DNA of 64,000 nt from Ostrinia nubilalis (taxonomy: Eukaryota; Arthropoda; Insecta; Lepidoptera; Crambidae). Made by a program: the position numbers and the translations under genes. A model generated the notes under the pieces. It ran no database searches. It was not told the DNA's origin and saw nothing but the letters and a program-made list of their open reading frames with translations. Each line of letters starts with the position of its first letter. Within the stretch, counting starts at the first letter, position 1. Location: contig NC_087097.1 of the NCBI RefSeq assembly GCF_963855985.1, positions 4,869,001 through 4,933,000 of the forward strand, written 5' to 3'. Shown here in pieces: positions 12,192-24,264 of the stretch.

Positions 12192-12406
12192 TAGCGGCCC
12201 GCCCTGGCTTCACACGGTTGCAATGGAATTTCCCGGTTTTTCTTTTCTATAATATGCATGTTTTATACTATAAATCTTCCTCTTGAGTCACTATATCTAT
12301 TTAAAAATACCGCATCAAAATCCGTTGCGTGTTTCTAAAGATCTAAGCATACATAGACAGTAGATACATGGACAGACGGAGTGACTTTGTTTTATACTAT
12401 GTAGTG
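12192..12406 (-). mobile_element. Degenerate Helitron-like repeat
   Basis: CTAG at 12192-12195 followed by a damaged CG-rich hairpin, then the ATCAAAATCCGTTGCGTGTTT block and an ACAGACGGAGTGACTTTGT end. The order of blocks matches the copies at 3086 and 61924, with much divergence. Confidence 0.5.
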
Positions 12407-15400
12407 ATGCCTAAATATTTCTGTAAACTAAATGTTGTGTAGCGTGGGAAGTGTAGGCCAAAACCTCTATTTACCTCTAATAAATTAGGGAATCATGCTC
12501 TTGTAATGGAGACCAGTATTAACTGATGATAATGATGAAATAATAAAGCAGAATATGAAAGAAAAAAAAAACAGAAAAACCTTATAACTATAAAAATCAT
12601 TTCGGAACCCCAAATATTAACCAAATTGACTCCCACCCATTAAAAACGCGAATATATCGCCACAAGTAGCCCCACCGATCGTCCCACGCGCACAATAAAA
12701 CCTAGACTGTTGTGATACCGATGGAATATAGCGAAATGGACTGTTTTCAGACGCGCCCGTAAAAAAGGATTGCAGTACAACGGGGCAAGTTGTATTGCAA
12801 TTGCCATAGTCCAGTTTTTTTCTGTCTAGGCCTACCTTTAGGGATATTTTTGTAGACTAACGTGAAAATAAAAGGAAATTGATTATAGCTGCTAGTAGGC
12901 ATTAAACGTCGAACTAAAATATCTCCAGTGACTTCAGTTCATCTAGCAGAAACCTATTAAATCCTGAGCTTTGGTTATACTCGTACCATACGTGCTCGCT
13001 CTCCCTATGTATGTAAGTAATTGGAAAGACTGACGTAGCATGTGAACCATGGTTGATATCACGAAAATAACTTTAAATGAGTAGGTTATAAAATGTAGAG
13101 ACAAAATGCACGTATGCCATTCATATTTTTCGCATTTTTAAAGAAGTTAAAAAATAATGGTCAGTTTTTCTAAATGTGTAGTACTAATTGGGTAGTTGTG
13201 TCTTTACCACACAATTTTCATCTCGTAACTATTTGTCTAATTTCGATTTTCCCATCACCTTTTACAAAAACACACTAGATTTAGTTTTTTTTTCTTTGTC
13301 CGATTTTTCAATAATAAAAAATAAGGATAGTTTTTATCAAAACCCACGCGGACAATGCCAGTGATAGCACCTCATAGTAGGGTGAGGCCTATTTCCTGTA
13401 GTAGTCGACCGTCACTTTTTCTTTTTTCAAAGCTAATAACGTCATCAAAACCAACAAAAACAACAACGCATCACACACAAGCCACAATATCAAATAACGT
13501 ACCCAATCACCTATTTCTCCTGATTAGTGACACAAAAATCCGTCACGTAGGGTCGGCACCCCCGCTCGATATTAATCGAGCAAAAAAACCGCCCGCGCCG
13601 GCCTCGCAAAAACGACGCGTTGTTTAGCCGGCCCGCCGATAACCGGGTAGTGTTTGAAACTAGTGTTTTGGATAAAAAGAAAAGAAATAACAAAATGGCC
13701 GCCCAAAATCGATGGACAAACAGATGTACAGGCAAAGTTATATACTGAAAAAAAGGTGCTCAAAGCTTGATTGTCGCTGCAACGTATGGCTGAAATTTTT
13801 GAAATGATAACACACTTAGGTATTGATTCACTGGACGTCTTGCGCAATAAGTTGGAATTATTGCGAGAAATTACTTCGAAACTTACTACGCACATAATTA
13901 TCTACTTACCAAAACAAAGGGCACAGTTTATTTATTTTTATACAGTGTATAATAATGACAAGTTAGGCAACAAATAAACCACTTATAGGTTCTCACAGTT
14001 GCAAAACTCTCATTTTCTAAATAAGATCGCATCCCTCCGGAATCTACTTATTATATTAGTCCAGCCAGAGGTCAAAATAATCAAAATCAGATGTGTTAAA
14101 ATGCCTAGATGCCACAATCAAATTAAATTGTAAAAAAAATAAGGTGTAGGAGTAGGTAATCTAAAAGAAAACATTAGTCCTGAAAGCTATTAATCAAAAG
14201 AGTTAGATAATAGCGAAAAAGTGGTGATATAGTTACAACCGAATTGCTTTACTACAAAGAGTGTGTGACTTGACTGATGTGACAAATACCCAATTCTAAA
14301 ATTAAATGATTTCATTTCCTAAGCACAACATTATCGCATCTGTAAATACGAAAAATTTCCACACCAAATTACCATATCAGCACGACTGACCCAATAAACC
14401 ACATAATACGCATAAGTGGACGAAATCGCAGCACCTATCCTGGCATTAGAGCAGGATCTCTAAACATAGTCACAATGGATGGTCATCATTCAATTGTGCG
14501 CTGGAAATCGCCCGTTTATCTACAATGAAGCGATCATTTCATTGCATTTCTTTAAGTTTCATACATTATGTATGGGGTTGGTGTGATACTGATTAGTGTT
14601 TATCGGTTTGGGAAAGGTTACGTAAGAAAACTGAAAGCGACTTGGACAAATCGCAACTAATTTCAATTCTTAAATGTGCGTAGAGTTTGAGCGTTTTCTT
14701 AATCATCCCACAAGAGCATTAAAAAGTAGCTTTATTTTTATTTTCTTCCCGTTTTTCTTTTTATAATACTCAGATCATACATTTTTTTCAGATGAATAGA
14801 TTTTGATAACAATTTAAAAGAAAGGGAGACATGAAACAAAGATCGTTTAGTTAATAAAGGCTAGTGAACATCATGCTTTGCGCAAACTTTTGCTATGTGC
14901 ATACATTATTTAACTAATCAAACAGTTTTTAAGTAAATTAATTTAAACATTGAGCAGAGATAGAGAGAGAGAAACACACGCGCACTATAGTAAAATCTGT
15001 AAAATAAATGGTCATAAAGGCACGTCATTAGATTATTTAAGACGCGCAGAATAAACCAAGAAGTTGTCTCAAATCAATGATCAACCTATGCATTAGATTT
15101 TGTTTCTATTGTACCAGAGATAGGTGTGTAGAGTACATAAGACATATTTGCACCTAAACTCGATACGATTATAAGAAGAATACCAAATAAAAGATATGAT
15201 TTCCCAAATGAATAAGTGACTAAGACGGAACCCGCCGATAGTTTGCAAGAGGGACAGAGCACGCTCCTTCCCGCTGCATCAGCCAAGGTCGAGAGGAAAC
15301 CTAATCGCGAGTGGACATGCATGTGATTTTGTATCTATTGTACCATTAGTACTATGCGAGTGTAGGTCAGAATCGCTTGGAGTTTTGTTTGAAAGTCTTT

Positions 15401-17775
15401 TTGTAAAATGGTAGGTTATTTTTTTTTTATGAGAATGGCTTTAGGGAGTTTATAATCAGCCACGTAAATTCTTCATTGACTTTATGGAGAGTAGCTTTAT
15501 ATCTACTTAAAAAATATATTTTAAGCCTATATGGCCAACTAAGTATATATGGATGCAAGCGTTAATTGTTTATTTTTCTTGTGATTTGTACGAGTACTGC
15601 TTTATTAACTATAGTTTCACGTAATCATTTATTAGGCATTCGTTTGATTTCTTTATAATATGTAACCTATTCAGCCACTTCCATGCATGTAATTTTAGTC
15701 CTATTATGTACATTAAAGTAAAAATTTTGTTGACATAGCAGCACCTGCAAAGCGAAAGACCTCGGGTTCATATCCTACTTAAGGCAGTTAATTGTTTGCA
15801 GCAAAACAGCTCTGAAAATTCTTAAAGGAAAAATCATGTACGTATTTTTCTTCAAGTAATTCATTCTAAAGTTCGCAGCGTGAGATGCTTACACACTCCT
15901 CATTTGTTCAGTCTCAACTGGCTTGCTGTCTTGTCCGGAACAATGAGCTGGTGCCCGCAGCGGTGCTGGCTGCACAATGCTCTCATCACTAATTCCTCAC
16001 TCACAATACACACATTTGTGTCAAGATACCCTTTCACTGGGCTTTGGCTCTGCAGTGTAAATGGATGACATTTTCAGGGAAAAAAATGGGGATTCGTTGA
16101 CCGAAATATTGGACTGGGTAAAGCTAATTTAGTACAAACGGTAGCTTAAAGTTAAACTGATGTAATAATATTTGTATAAGAAACGCTGCAATATTAATCC
16201 TCTGTCATCACTTTTTAACACTTGCTTACAAAGATGATACACAATCGCACACAAATACTTACTGTTACCCAAAACTCCCCATTCATGCCCCCAAACAATC
16301 GTACAAACTTACAGCATAAAAGAAAAAATAATGATGCAACAAAGCTCTTTATTTCACACAATTACTGCGATATGTGGATGAGACGAGTCGCTGGCATTTC
16401 ATACTTGAACACGTTTTTCCGAGCCGGGCCATAGACTAAAAAATCAACCAACTCCCTAACTTTGTAACTGGCAGTTAACAACTTTTCTCTTTGAAACAAT
16501 TCGAGCGACGTTGTTTTAAAAAAATAAGCATTCAAATATGACAGAGGAGCGGGTGGCGCGCCGTAGAAAGTAGTAGGAAAAACAGTCGCCTAGTGTCAAG
16601 TGTAAATCGCCTTGTTAATTTCACTAGCCCTGCGGCGAATTTCGCCGAGGACCCATTGTGTGTGCCGGCTTTATGTCGCGTCTTTCCGTTGTCTGTACAC
16701 GGCTTTAATTGCGCGCGTCATTGGCGCGCTTTTTGAAAAAAGAATGACGTGTAATTAACGCGCGAATATGGGACGTGACGACGCGAGTTCTGAGGGAGCA
16801 TTTTTTTAATTTTTTTAATTAGGCAAGGGAAGGGTTTGGCACCGCGTTTTGTTTTTGCAAAGCCTATGTTGTTGAGCGTGTCTATGTTTGTCATTGATAA
16901 GTACACGCAATTATTTTTAATGTAAACTGCGGGTGTATGGATATGCGAGTACATGCGAATGATTTTTGTACTTAATTTCGATGAACTTAGCTTTACTGAA
17001 AGTAGGTATTAGAAGGAAAGTGATAACTCAACTTTTCCACAAAAATAGGGTTGTGGAAGTAACAATCACTAAAATAAAAATGAAATTTTGATATTTTATT
17101 TTATTTATTTTAGTCAGTAGTTAGTTACTGATCTGAGTGTAGTGACAATCAGATCCAAAAACAAGCCAAACTATTTACGTATTCAACCGAAACGATTGTT
17201 CTAAATAACGGCCGCAATTAATTTGACGCATACTTCTGCTTGTAAGTAAATAAAAAAATAATATTTTCTCTCTCAGCGGACAATGACTGTCCAAAAACGC
17301 GATGATACATGATCCTCGTTTGGTTGGGCCGTGTATTTTTTTTATTAAAAAATCACATTAACGGGCGTTCATTGGGGCGGCGATAAATAATGCCCTCCTT
17401 ATTCAAATTTTTGTTTTTGTTCAGCCCTCGCGTTATAAATGAGCTTATTTGGAAACGGCCGAAATGATAGGGCGCGATGCGATAAAAATGCTCAATTATA
17501 AATGTTCTGCGGGCGAATGTGTGCGCATAATTCGTTACACATAAAACATACAAGTGGATATTACCTGCTCGTTTATTTTTCGAAGCGAAAAACACAACAG
17601 AAGCCAGTTTTATACACATCCCATACAATTTTAATAGCAACATCGACTGTTTTTCTAAATAAAAACAAAAATGTTTCACATTAGAAAATGCTGGCCAGTT
17701 TATTACCTTTCATTTTATAAAATTAAAAAGTAAAAGTGAAATCTTTTTCAAAATCAAATTGATTCGATATTTAAA
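12407..17775. other. Long non-coding stretch with CG-rich patches
   Basis: No exon recognised in 5.4 kb. CG-rich patches occur at 13545-13640 and 16600-16800. A block at 17330-17480 has several TTTATG/ATAAA and TAAT motifs and looks regulatory. A tRNA-like B-box (GGGTTCATATCC) near 15767 suggests a decayed SINE. The open frames seen here have no domain and use random-looking codons. Confidence 0.35.
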
Positions 17776-19161
17776 TAGTCCAGTCAATGAATGCTTTAAC
17801 GACGGTGTAGAGAGAAATCCTTGGAACACAATTTCTGACCTCGGGACTTTATTTAGACTAGTTAGGAGGTGAACATAGTAAAAGTTCCCGCCCTTAGCCC
17901 TTGAGCCGGCGGGGAGAGGGGGGTTTAAAGGTACCACTTTTCGATTTCTCGCTTAATCCTCGGAAACTATGCGTCCTAGTGACATGGCTACTATGAACCA
18001 AAAAAAGCTTATTCAATTTCCTACAGGTGAGACGGTCAAGTTTTTCTATATCTTGTATGGTTTTCGCGGCATCTGCTCTAGAAGGTCTGTAATATTGGAA
18101 ATTTTAATTTTGTCTTACATGTTCCCATCAGGAGAAAATCGACTAAGTCAACATTAAGCAAACATTATAGACATGCGGGAGCATGTTAAGCCTAGTTCCA
18201 GGGAGGGGACTGCATCGTGCGTATATTAAGACGAACTAATTGGAGCCACTTTTGACTCCTCATCACTCAAAAAGCACTGTGCATTAACACTTCAAATTAG
18301 GCTGATGTGTTGAGACTTGCAAGATAAACATCAGCTTCAAATTTCATAAATATACCTCAAATGGTTATTTAGGTATTAACGTTCAAAAATCGACATTAGG
18401 ACACTAAAATCTATCTATTACCTGTGAAATGTTAAAATTTACTGGTTTTTTATTTGTTTCTTTGTATTTACACAACTACCTATCTGGATGCCAAATTTGA
18501 ACCTTCAAGGTCATCTGGAAGTGGTTAGAATTTGGTCTTATAGGTCAGCCATGTAGATTTTTAGATGTCAATAACTAAAGAACCTTTTGAGGTATATTTA
18601 TGAAATTTGAAGCTGATGTTTATCTTGCAAGTCTCAACACATGAGCCAAATTTGAAGTGTTAATGAACAGCAGTTTTTGAGTGATGGGGAGTCAAAAGTG
18701 GCTCCAATTGGTTCGTCTAAATATACGGACGGTGCAGTCCCCTCCCTGGAACTAGGCTTAACATGCTCCCGCATATCTAGAATATTAGCTCAATGTTGAT
18801 TTAGTCGATTTTCTCCTGATGGAAACATATAAGACAAAAATAAAATTTCCAATATTACAGACCTTCTAGAGCAGATGCCGCGAAAACTATACAAGATATA
18901 GAAAAACTTGACTATCTCACCTCTAGCAAATTGAATAAGCTTTTTTTGGTTCATAGTAGTCATGTCATTAGGACGCATAGTTTCCGAGGATTAAGCGAAA
19001 AACCGAAAAGTGGCACCTTTAAACCCCCCTCTCCCCGTTGGCTCAAGGGCTAAGGGCGGGGACTTTTGCTATATTCACCTCCTAACTAGTCTAAATAAAG
19101 TCCCGAAGTCAAAAATTGTGTTCCACGGATTTCCATCTATAATGCTTTATTGACTGGACTA
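17776..19161. mobile_element. 1.4-kb near-palindromic TIR element
   Basis: Two arms (about 17776-18405 and 18550-19161) are inverted copies of each other around a loop of roughly 145 bp. The outer ends are TAGTCCAGTCAA and its reverse complement. Each arm holds a mirror-image 62-codon open frame (17969-18157 plus, 18790-18978 minus). By eye, eight codons differ by amino-acid change and only two silently, so the frame is not under protein selection. No target duplication is obvious. It may be a fold-back or long-TIR non-autonomous transposon; family unknown. Confidence 0.65.
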
Positions 19162-20296
19162 AAACTTCAATGATAGTTATCTGTTTACAGATACAAACTT
19201 CATTTCTACCATTTCACCGTGATTTCACCTCCAGTGTAGTGAGAAATCACCAAGTTGAGTTGTCCCGGAGATAGCTATGTCTTGGAATAGTTGGAATCCA
19301 CAACGTATTTTAAGAGAGGAATATGGAAGAGTTAGAAGCACAATATCGGCTACCTATCAATACAAAGTAGAAGAATGAAATGAACTAAAACGGCAAGTTT
19401 TGGACATAGAAATGTTCACTCTAAACAATATGCACTATTAAAGAAGAGAACCTACTTATCACGTGGACTGATAATAAAAAAAATCAAAACTTAATACACT
19501 TTATTATAATTTAATTTGTTATTGTTATGCCTTACGAATGCATAGTAGGACATGTAGATGAGTGACTTCCCGCTGTAGGTACGTGCGAAGCGATTTGCTA
19601 GTACTTACGTGCAGTGCAAAATTGGGACCATTAACCAATCGTTTCAAGGTACCTACTACTTCTCTGAAAAACATACTTATCTAACACTGATGAAACCCAA
19701 TTGGTTTTGAATAATGTATCTGTAAAATAAGACCAGCAGTTGATTTGTAATCAGTAAAAGAAAATTGAGTTGGAAAAATTCAGGTGAGCTGGTGACGTCA
19801 TAGTTTTTTATAATAACTGGAAGAAGAAATTTTCCTAGAATAAAGAAAATATTCTTATCAACTTTTATTTAAGTAACTAGGTAATATGTTGTTACGCATG
19901 ATACGATTAGTATAATTTTTATATGTATTTGTACCAAAAACAAAGTCAAATCTTGAGTGTGGAGTAGCCTTAAGTTCAGTTTAAGGCCCTACTACTATGC
20001 GAAAACTATTAGAGATTTCTTATTAATTTATTTAAACAAATACAGCCTCTTGGTCTAATGTCGTCTTGACTAATTTTAATCCGTAATACAATTTCCTCGG
20101 CTGAATTTCAGCGGCGATTACGAGCAGGCATTGCACTAAATAAATCCCATTGTCAAAACATAAACAGTACACAAGTTACACAATTATGCAAATTTTATGT
20201 TACCCTAATTGCCAACTTATTTAAAGAGGTTTCGTTAATTTCCACCGAGGGTGGCCACCCCGGAGTTTCTTTTCTTCAGATTGTATGTAAATGCCG
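19162..20296. other. Non-coding, no gene recognised
   Basis: AT-rich sequence between the palindromic element and the full-length LINE. No coding evidence. Confidence 0.4.
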
Positions 20297-20310
20297 TTAC
20301 ATAAGGAATT
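20297..20310. repeat. Target-site duplication, LINE 3' side
   Basis: TTACATAAGGAATT, identical to 25583-25596. It directly adjoins the poly(A) tail of the LINE, as expected for target-primed reverse transcription. Confidence 0.9.
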
Positions 20311-20493
20311 TTTTTTTTTAATATAGTTTTTCACGGCTCTGGGTGCATGCCCTTTTAAGCCAGTCTTTGAAGTCCGTTGAACTTTTGTTTGAATTTGACA
20401 CATGACAACTGTGTTTGACACTTCCTTCACTTTACTGATTCACTGTGATTCACTGATATTTTCTTAGTTCTTTAATCTTCTCTTCTCAATTTC

Positions 20494-23400
20494 TCATATA
20501 GTTCCCAGAGTTGAAACCACGAAAGTATATAAGGGTTTGAAAAGTTTCGGATCCTTGAGGAGTTCGTCCAACGACTGTGGTACACGTTCACAAATAGATT
20601 GAAGGTCATCGATCATGACCAGTCTCTGGATTCCAAAACTTCTACATTTCAGGATTATGTGTTCCATATCGGCAAGCTCTTCATTGCAATATGTACATTC
20701 AGCGCTCGGAATCAAGTTAAGCCTCTTCAGGTGAGTGGGAGCGTGGCAATGGCCAAATCTCAGCCTATTTATTATGGTTATGAACTTCCTGTTATCTATA
20801 TTCTCATTCCTCCGATGGTACCAAGGTTTGGCGGGCGGGCTTCCTTGGATCTTAGCATACCATTTTCCCTTTTCCATACTAGTAATAGTCCAGTACTCAT
20901 GCCATATCTTTTCCAGGTCTTGACTGATTGCGGCTTGATAGTCAGTGTGAGGTATCTTCAACAACGTAGAATGGTCAACATCAAAGCCATTCCTTGCAGC
21001 CAGATCAACAATTTCATTCCCCCTGATGCCACGGTGCGATGGTACCCAAAGGAAGAGCAGTGTCTTACCAGTAAGTCTATATATGTTATTAATTAATTTC
21101 TTAATATCATAAATTATATAATTCAAATTATATTTACAAGAGTTATTTTCCAGAGCTAGTAATACGCTTTTAGAGTCAGTTAGAATAATAATATTGTCAG
21201 ATGGTGGATTACATGTAAAGATATGTTTAAGTGCTAAGAGGATAGCATAACTTTCTGCAGTAAAGATACTACAGTGGCTTTCAATTTTATGACTTTGAGT
21301 AAGTTTAAGTTGTGGATCATAAAATGCAGAGGTTACACTGTTCTCTTTCTTTGAACCATCTGTGTACACTTTATAATAAGACTTATTTAGAAATTTATTA
21401 AGATCAATTTGATTGGAGATCTTTTCCCTTAAAATGGTGAAATTATTTACAACAAGATCTTCATAATTAACTTTGTACATGGGCCATGGCTTATCTTTAT
21501 ACATATTTACAGTGAGAGAATCAATATACAATGCAATTCTTAGTAAGCCCGGAGTGCGTCCAGATATTAACTCATTACCTGTAATTGGAGGAGGAGGAGT
21601 AGAGCATATTTGGGAAGATAATGGTGGCATGATTCTATCTAGTACTGGTTTATTAGTTGAAGTTATTAGTTTGAGACAAAAATTTGCTGCTAGTTGAATA
21701 CGTCTCAGTACTAAAGGAGGAATGCATGTTTCACATTGCATAGCATTGATAGGTGTTGAACACATAGCTCCTGTTATTATTCTAAGTGCTTTATTCTGAA
21801 TAACATCTAATTTCTTTAATAGGGTTGGGCTACAATTCATATATGCTAAAGTACTATAGTCAAAATGACTACGCACTAAACTCTTGTATAACATTGATAA
21901 AATCTTAGGATCAGAGCCCCAAGTTACACCGGCTAGTGAGCGTAATAAGTTTAAAGCCTTAGAAGAGTTGCGAATGAGAAGCTTTATATGACTTTCAAAT
22001 GTGAGTTTTTTATCTAGACACACTCCTAAAAACTTTTTTTCCTGAATCCATGGAAGAGGATTATTATTATAATAAATATTAGAATTACATTCATTATATT
22101 TTTTCGAGAATAACATAACGCCGCTCTTATTGGGACTAATATCAAGTTTTAATTTACCAGAATAAAAATTATGAATTTCAACTAAAGCTAGGTTTAAACT
22201 ATGCACAGCAGTATTTACATTTTTATTTACAGTATAAATTAATAAATCATCAGCAAATTGTAAAAATTTTATATCCCTTTGTGTTAAATACTTATTAATT
22301 TGACTAGTGTATAAATTGTACAATAATGGCGAGATCGTAGCGCCCTGCATTGTGCCTTTATATACATATCCGGGTCCATGAAAAATGTTATTAAATTTTA
22401 TATACATTATTCTTTTATACAAAAAATTGAAAATCCATTTACAGACTACCCCGGGTACTCCAATATCACATAAGATGGCTATTAAAATTGAGGGGACCAC
22501 GTTATCGAACGCGCCCTGTACATCAAGGAAGACACAAGCTGTAGCAGAGTGACTGTCAAGAGAATTCCTAAGGTCTGAGACCAATGCTGTAAAACTTTCT
22601 GCTGCACTTCGGCCTTTCCTAAATCCGAATTGTTCATTTGGTAAGATATTATTTGATTCGACATAATAATCTAATCTTGTCTTTAACATGCACTCAAATA
22701 CTTTACCTATACATGAGGACAGAGAAATTGGTCGATAAGAGTTACAGTCATCAGGAGGCTTATCTGGTTTAAGTATAGGGATGACACATTGAGTCTTCCA
22801 TGAGTCTGGGATGACCTGTGTTTGCCATAGTAAATTAAAAATGTACAGTAAAAGTTTTTTGGCATTACTATGTAGGCGACGAATAAGTTCATAAGGAATA
22901 TTGTCTAAACCAGGTGTAGTGTTCCTACGAGACTTCAAGGCAGTCATAAACTCTTCCCAAGAAAAATGTTGAGATAAAAAAGCTGCTTTTTCGTTACCAA
23001 TTTGACAGAAATATGCTTGCAATAATGAATTATTTACTTCTTTTTCAGGAGGAGATACAGGGGAATATTTCTCAAAAAAAGAGGGAATCCATTCATCATT
23101 CTTCGGCAGTTTAGGAATTGAAACACGCTTAAACCTCTTCATATAGTTCCATACTGTACTAACAGGAGTATATCGATTAAAAGATTCACATAAAGATTTC
23201 CAACCTGTTTTCTTTTTTTCCTTAAGAGTTAGTTTTTTAGCAGCATCTAATTTTTTATATGCAATGTAGTTGTCAATGCTTGGATTACGTCTATAAAAAT
23301 TTAAAGCATCTTTACTTTTTTTAACTGCACTATTACACTCATCATCCCACCAAGGTACAGGCTTTTTCATTAAATTGGGAGAGGTTTTGACTACTTTAGG

Positions 23401-24264
23401 TACACATTTGTCTCTAATATTAATCAAATGATTATAGAAATCGTCATAAATTCTTAATGGATCTGTATTATCTAAATTAATATTACCTACCATGTTTTCT
23501 GTTTCAGTATGAAATTTAAACCAATCAGCTTTATTGTAAATAAATTTGTGTACTGGTTCACCTATCTGATATTTATCAACAGAAGTCTGAATATCTGTTA
23601 TAGTGGGATAGTGATAACTTCCCATTGGATCATCATAAACTTTCCAATCACATAATGGAGCTACTGAAGGGCTGACACATGTTACATCAATAGCCGAAGG
23701 ATTATGAACAGATCTACCAACAGTGGTTGGCGCCCCTGAGTTGAGGATACAGAGGTCGCTCTCGTCAAATATATTGTAAACTTCATTACCTCGACCGTTA
23801 CTAGTAGCACAGCCGAATGCGATGTGGTGAGCATTAATATCACCTGATAGCAAAAGTGGCTTAGGTAGTAAGTTAATAATCTGTTTCAGTTTGCTACCAT
23901 TGAATCTTGATCTATTTTCTTTAGGTGGTGGACAATATATACATAGAATACTTAAATTACCTATACCAGTTCGCAGATTAATAGCTACAGGTTGTAGAAA
24001 ATCATAAAAGGGAAGCTCTATTACTGAATATTTCAAAGTGTCTTTGACTAGGATGGCGACTCCACCCCGGCCTTCTTTTTCTTTACCTATTTTACTAACT
24101 AGATTGTAATTATGAATAAGAAAAGAACTGTTTTCTTTTAACCATGTTTCGTTTAACAAACATATATCAATATCATTATCAATCAAAAATTTTATAAGTA
24201 ATGGCTTTTTGTTAATAACACCTTCGACGTTAAATTGAGAGATTCTTATGAAACTTTTATCCAT
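20494..24264 (-). CDS. LINE ORF2: endonuclease, reverse transcriptase, RNase H
   Basis: A 1256-residue polyprotein that would nick target DNA and copy the element's RNA into the genome. In order: an APE-type endonuclease (residues 1-230; 'FNVEGV', 'NETW', 'SGDINAHH' near 140, 'SAIDVT'); a reverse transcriptase (about 470-780; 'SYRPISLSS', 'FGFRKGRSAAESF', 'FLDVQGAFD', 'MQGATISPLLYNL', catalytic 'FADD' near 671); an RNase H (about 960-1095; acidic residues in 'YTDGS' near 968, 'TAESYA' near 1003, 'LTDSKS' near 1031, and 'HRGIRGNEIVDLA' near 1076); and a C-terminal CX2CX8HX4C finger. No stop or frameshift interrupts it. Its ATG follows the ORF1 stop with no spacer, so translation probably depends on termination-reinitiation after ORF1. 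Confidence 0.95.
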   Translation of the reverse strand: MDKSFIRISQFNVEGVINKKPLLIKFLIDNDIDICLLNETWLKENSSFLIHNYNLVSKIGKEKEGRGGVAILVKDTLKYSVIELPFYDFLQPVAINLRTGIGNLSILCIYCPPPKENRSRFNGSKLKQIINLLPKPLLLSGDINAHHIAFGCATSNGRGNEVYNIFDESDLCILNSGAPTTVGRSVHNPSAIDVTCVSPSVAPLCDWKVYDDPMGSYHYPTITDIQTSVDKYQIGEPVHKFIYNKADWFKFHTETENMVGNINLDNTDPLRIYDDFYNHLINIRDKCVPKVVKTSPNLMKKPVPWWDDECNSAVKKSKDALNFYRRNPSIDNYIAYKKLDAAKKLTLKEKKKTGWKSLCESFNRYTPVSTVWNYMKRFKRVSIPKLPKNDEWIPSFFEKYSPVSPPEKEVNNSLLQAYFCQIGNEKAAFLSQHFSWEEFMTALKSRRNTTPGLDNIPYELIRRLHSNAKKLLLYIFNLLWQTQVIPDSWKTQCVIPILKPDKPPDDCNSYRPISLSSCIGKVFECMLKTRLDYYVESNNILPNEQFGFRKGRSAAESFTALVSDLRNSLDSHSATACVFLDVQGAFDNVVPSILIAILCDIGVPGVVCKWIFNFLYKRIMYIKFNNIFHGPGYVYKGTMQGATISPLLYNLYTSQINKYLTQRDIKFLQFADDLLIYTVNKNVNTAVHSLNLALVEIHNFYSGKLKLDISPNKSGVMLFSKKYNECNSNIYYNNNPLPWIQEKKFLGVCLDKKLTFESHIKLLIRNSSKALNLLRSLAGVTWGSDPKILSMLYKSLVRSHFDYSTLAYMNCSPTLLKKLDVIQNKALRIITGAMCSTPINAMQCETCIPPLVLRRIQLAANFCLKLITSTNKPVLDRIMPPLSSQICSTPPPPITGNELISGRTPGLLRIALYIDSLTVNMYKDKPWPMYKVNYEDLVVNNFTILREKISNQIDLNKFLNKSYYKVYTDGSKKENSVTSAFYDPQLKLTQSHKIESHCSIFTAESYAILLALKHIFTCNPPSDNIIILTDSKSVLLALENNSCKYNLNYIIYDIKKLINNIYRLTGKTLLFLWVPSHRGIRGNEIVDLAARNGFDVDHSTLLKIPHTDYQAAISQDLEKIWHEYWTITSMEKGKWYAKIQGSPPAKPWYHRRNENIDNRKFITIINRLRFGHCHAPTHLKRLNLIPSAECTYCNEELADMEHIILKCRSFGIQRLVMIDDLQSICERVPQSLDELLKDPKLFKPLYTFVVSTLGTI

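Noticed and set aside
13771..13977. Frame with a plausible helical stretch ('EMITHLGIDSLDVLRNKLEL')
   Set aside because: Composition is protein-like for about 40 residues, but there is no start context, splice evidence or family match that I can support.
17969..18978. A conserved 62-residue protein encoded twice
   Set aside because: The two frames are mirror images in an inverted repeat, and their differences are mostly amino-acid changing, so there is no sign of protein-level selection.
20599..21096. 165-codon plus-strand open frame
   Set aside because: It lies antisense to the RNase H region of the LINE ORF2 and is a shadow of that coding sequence.
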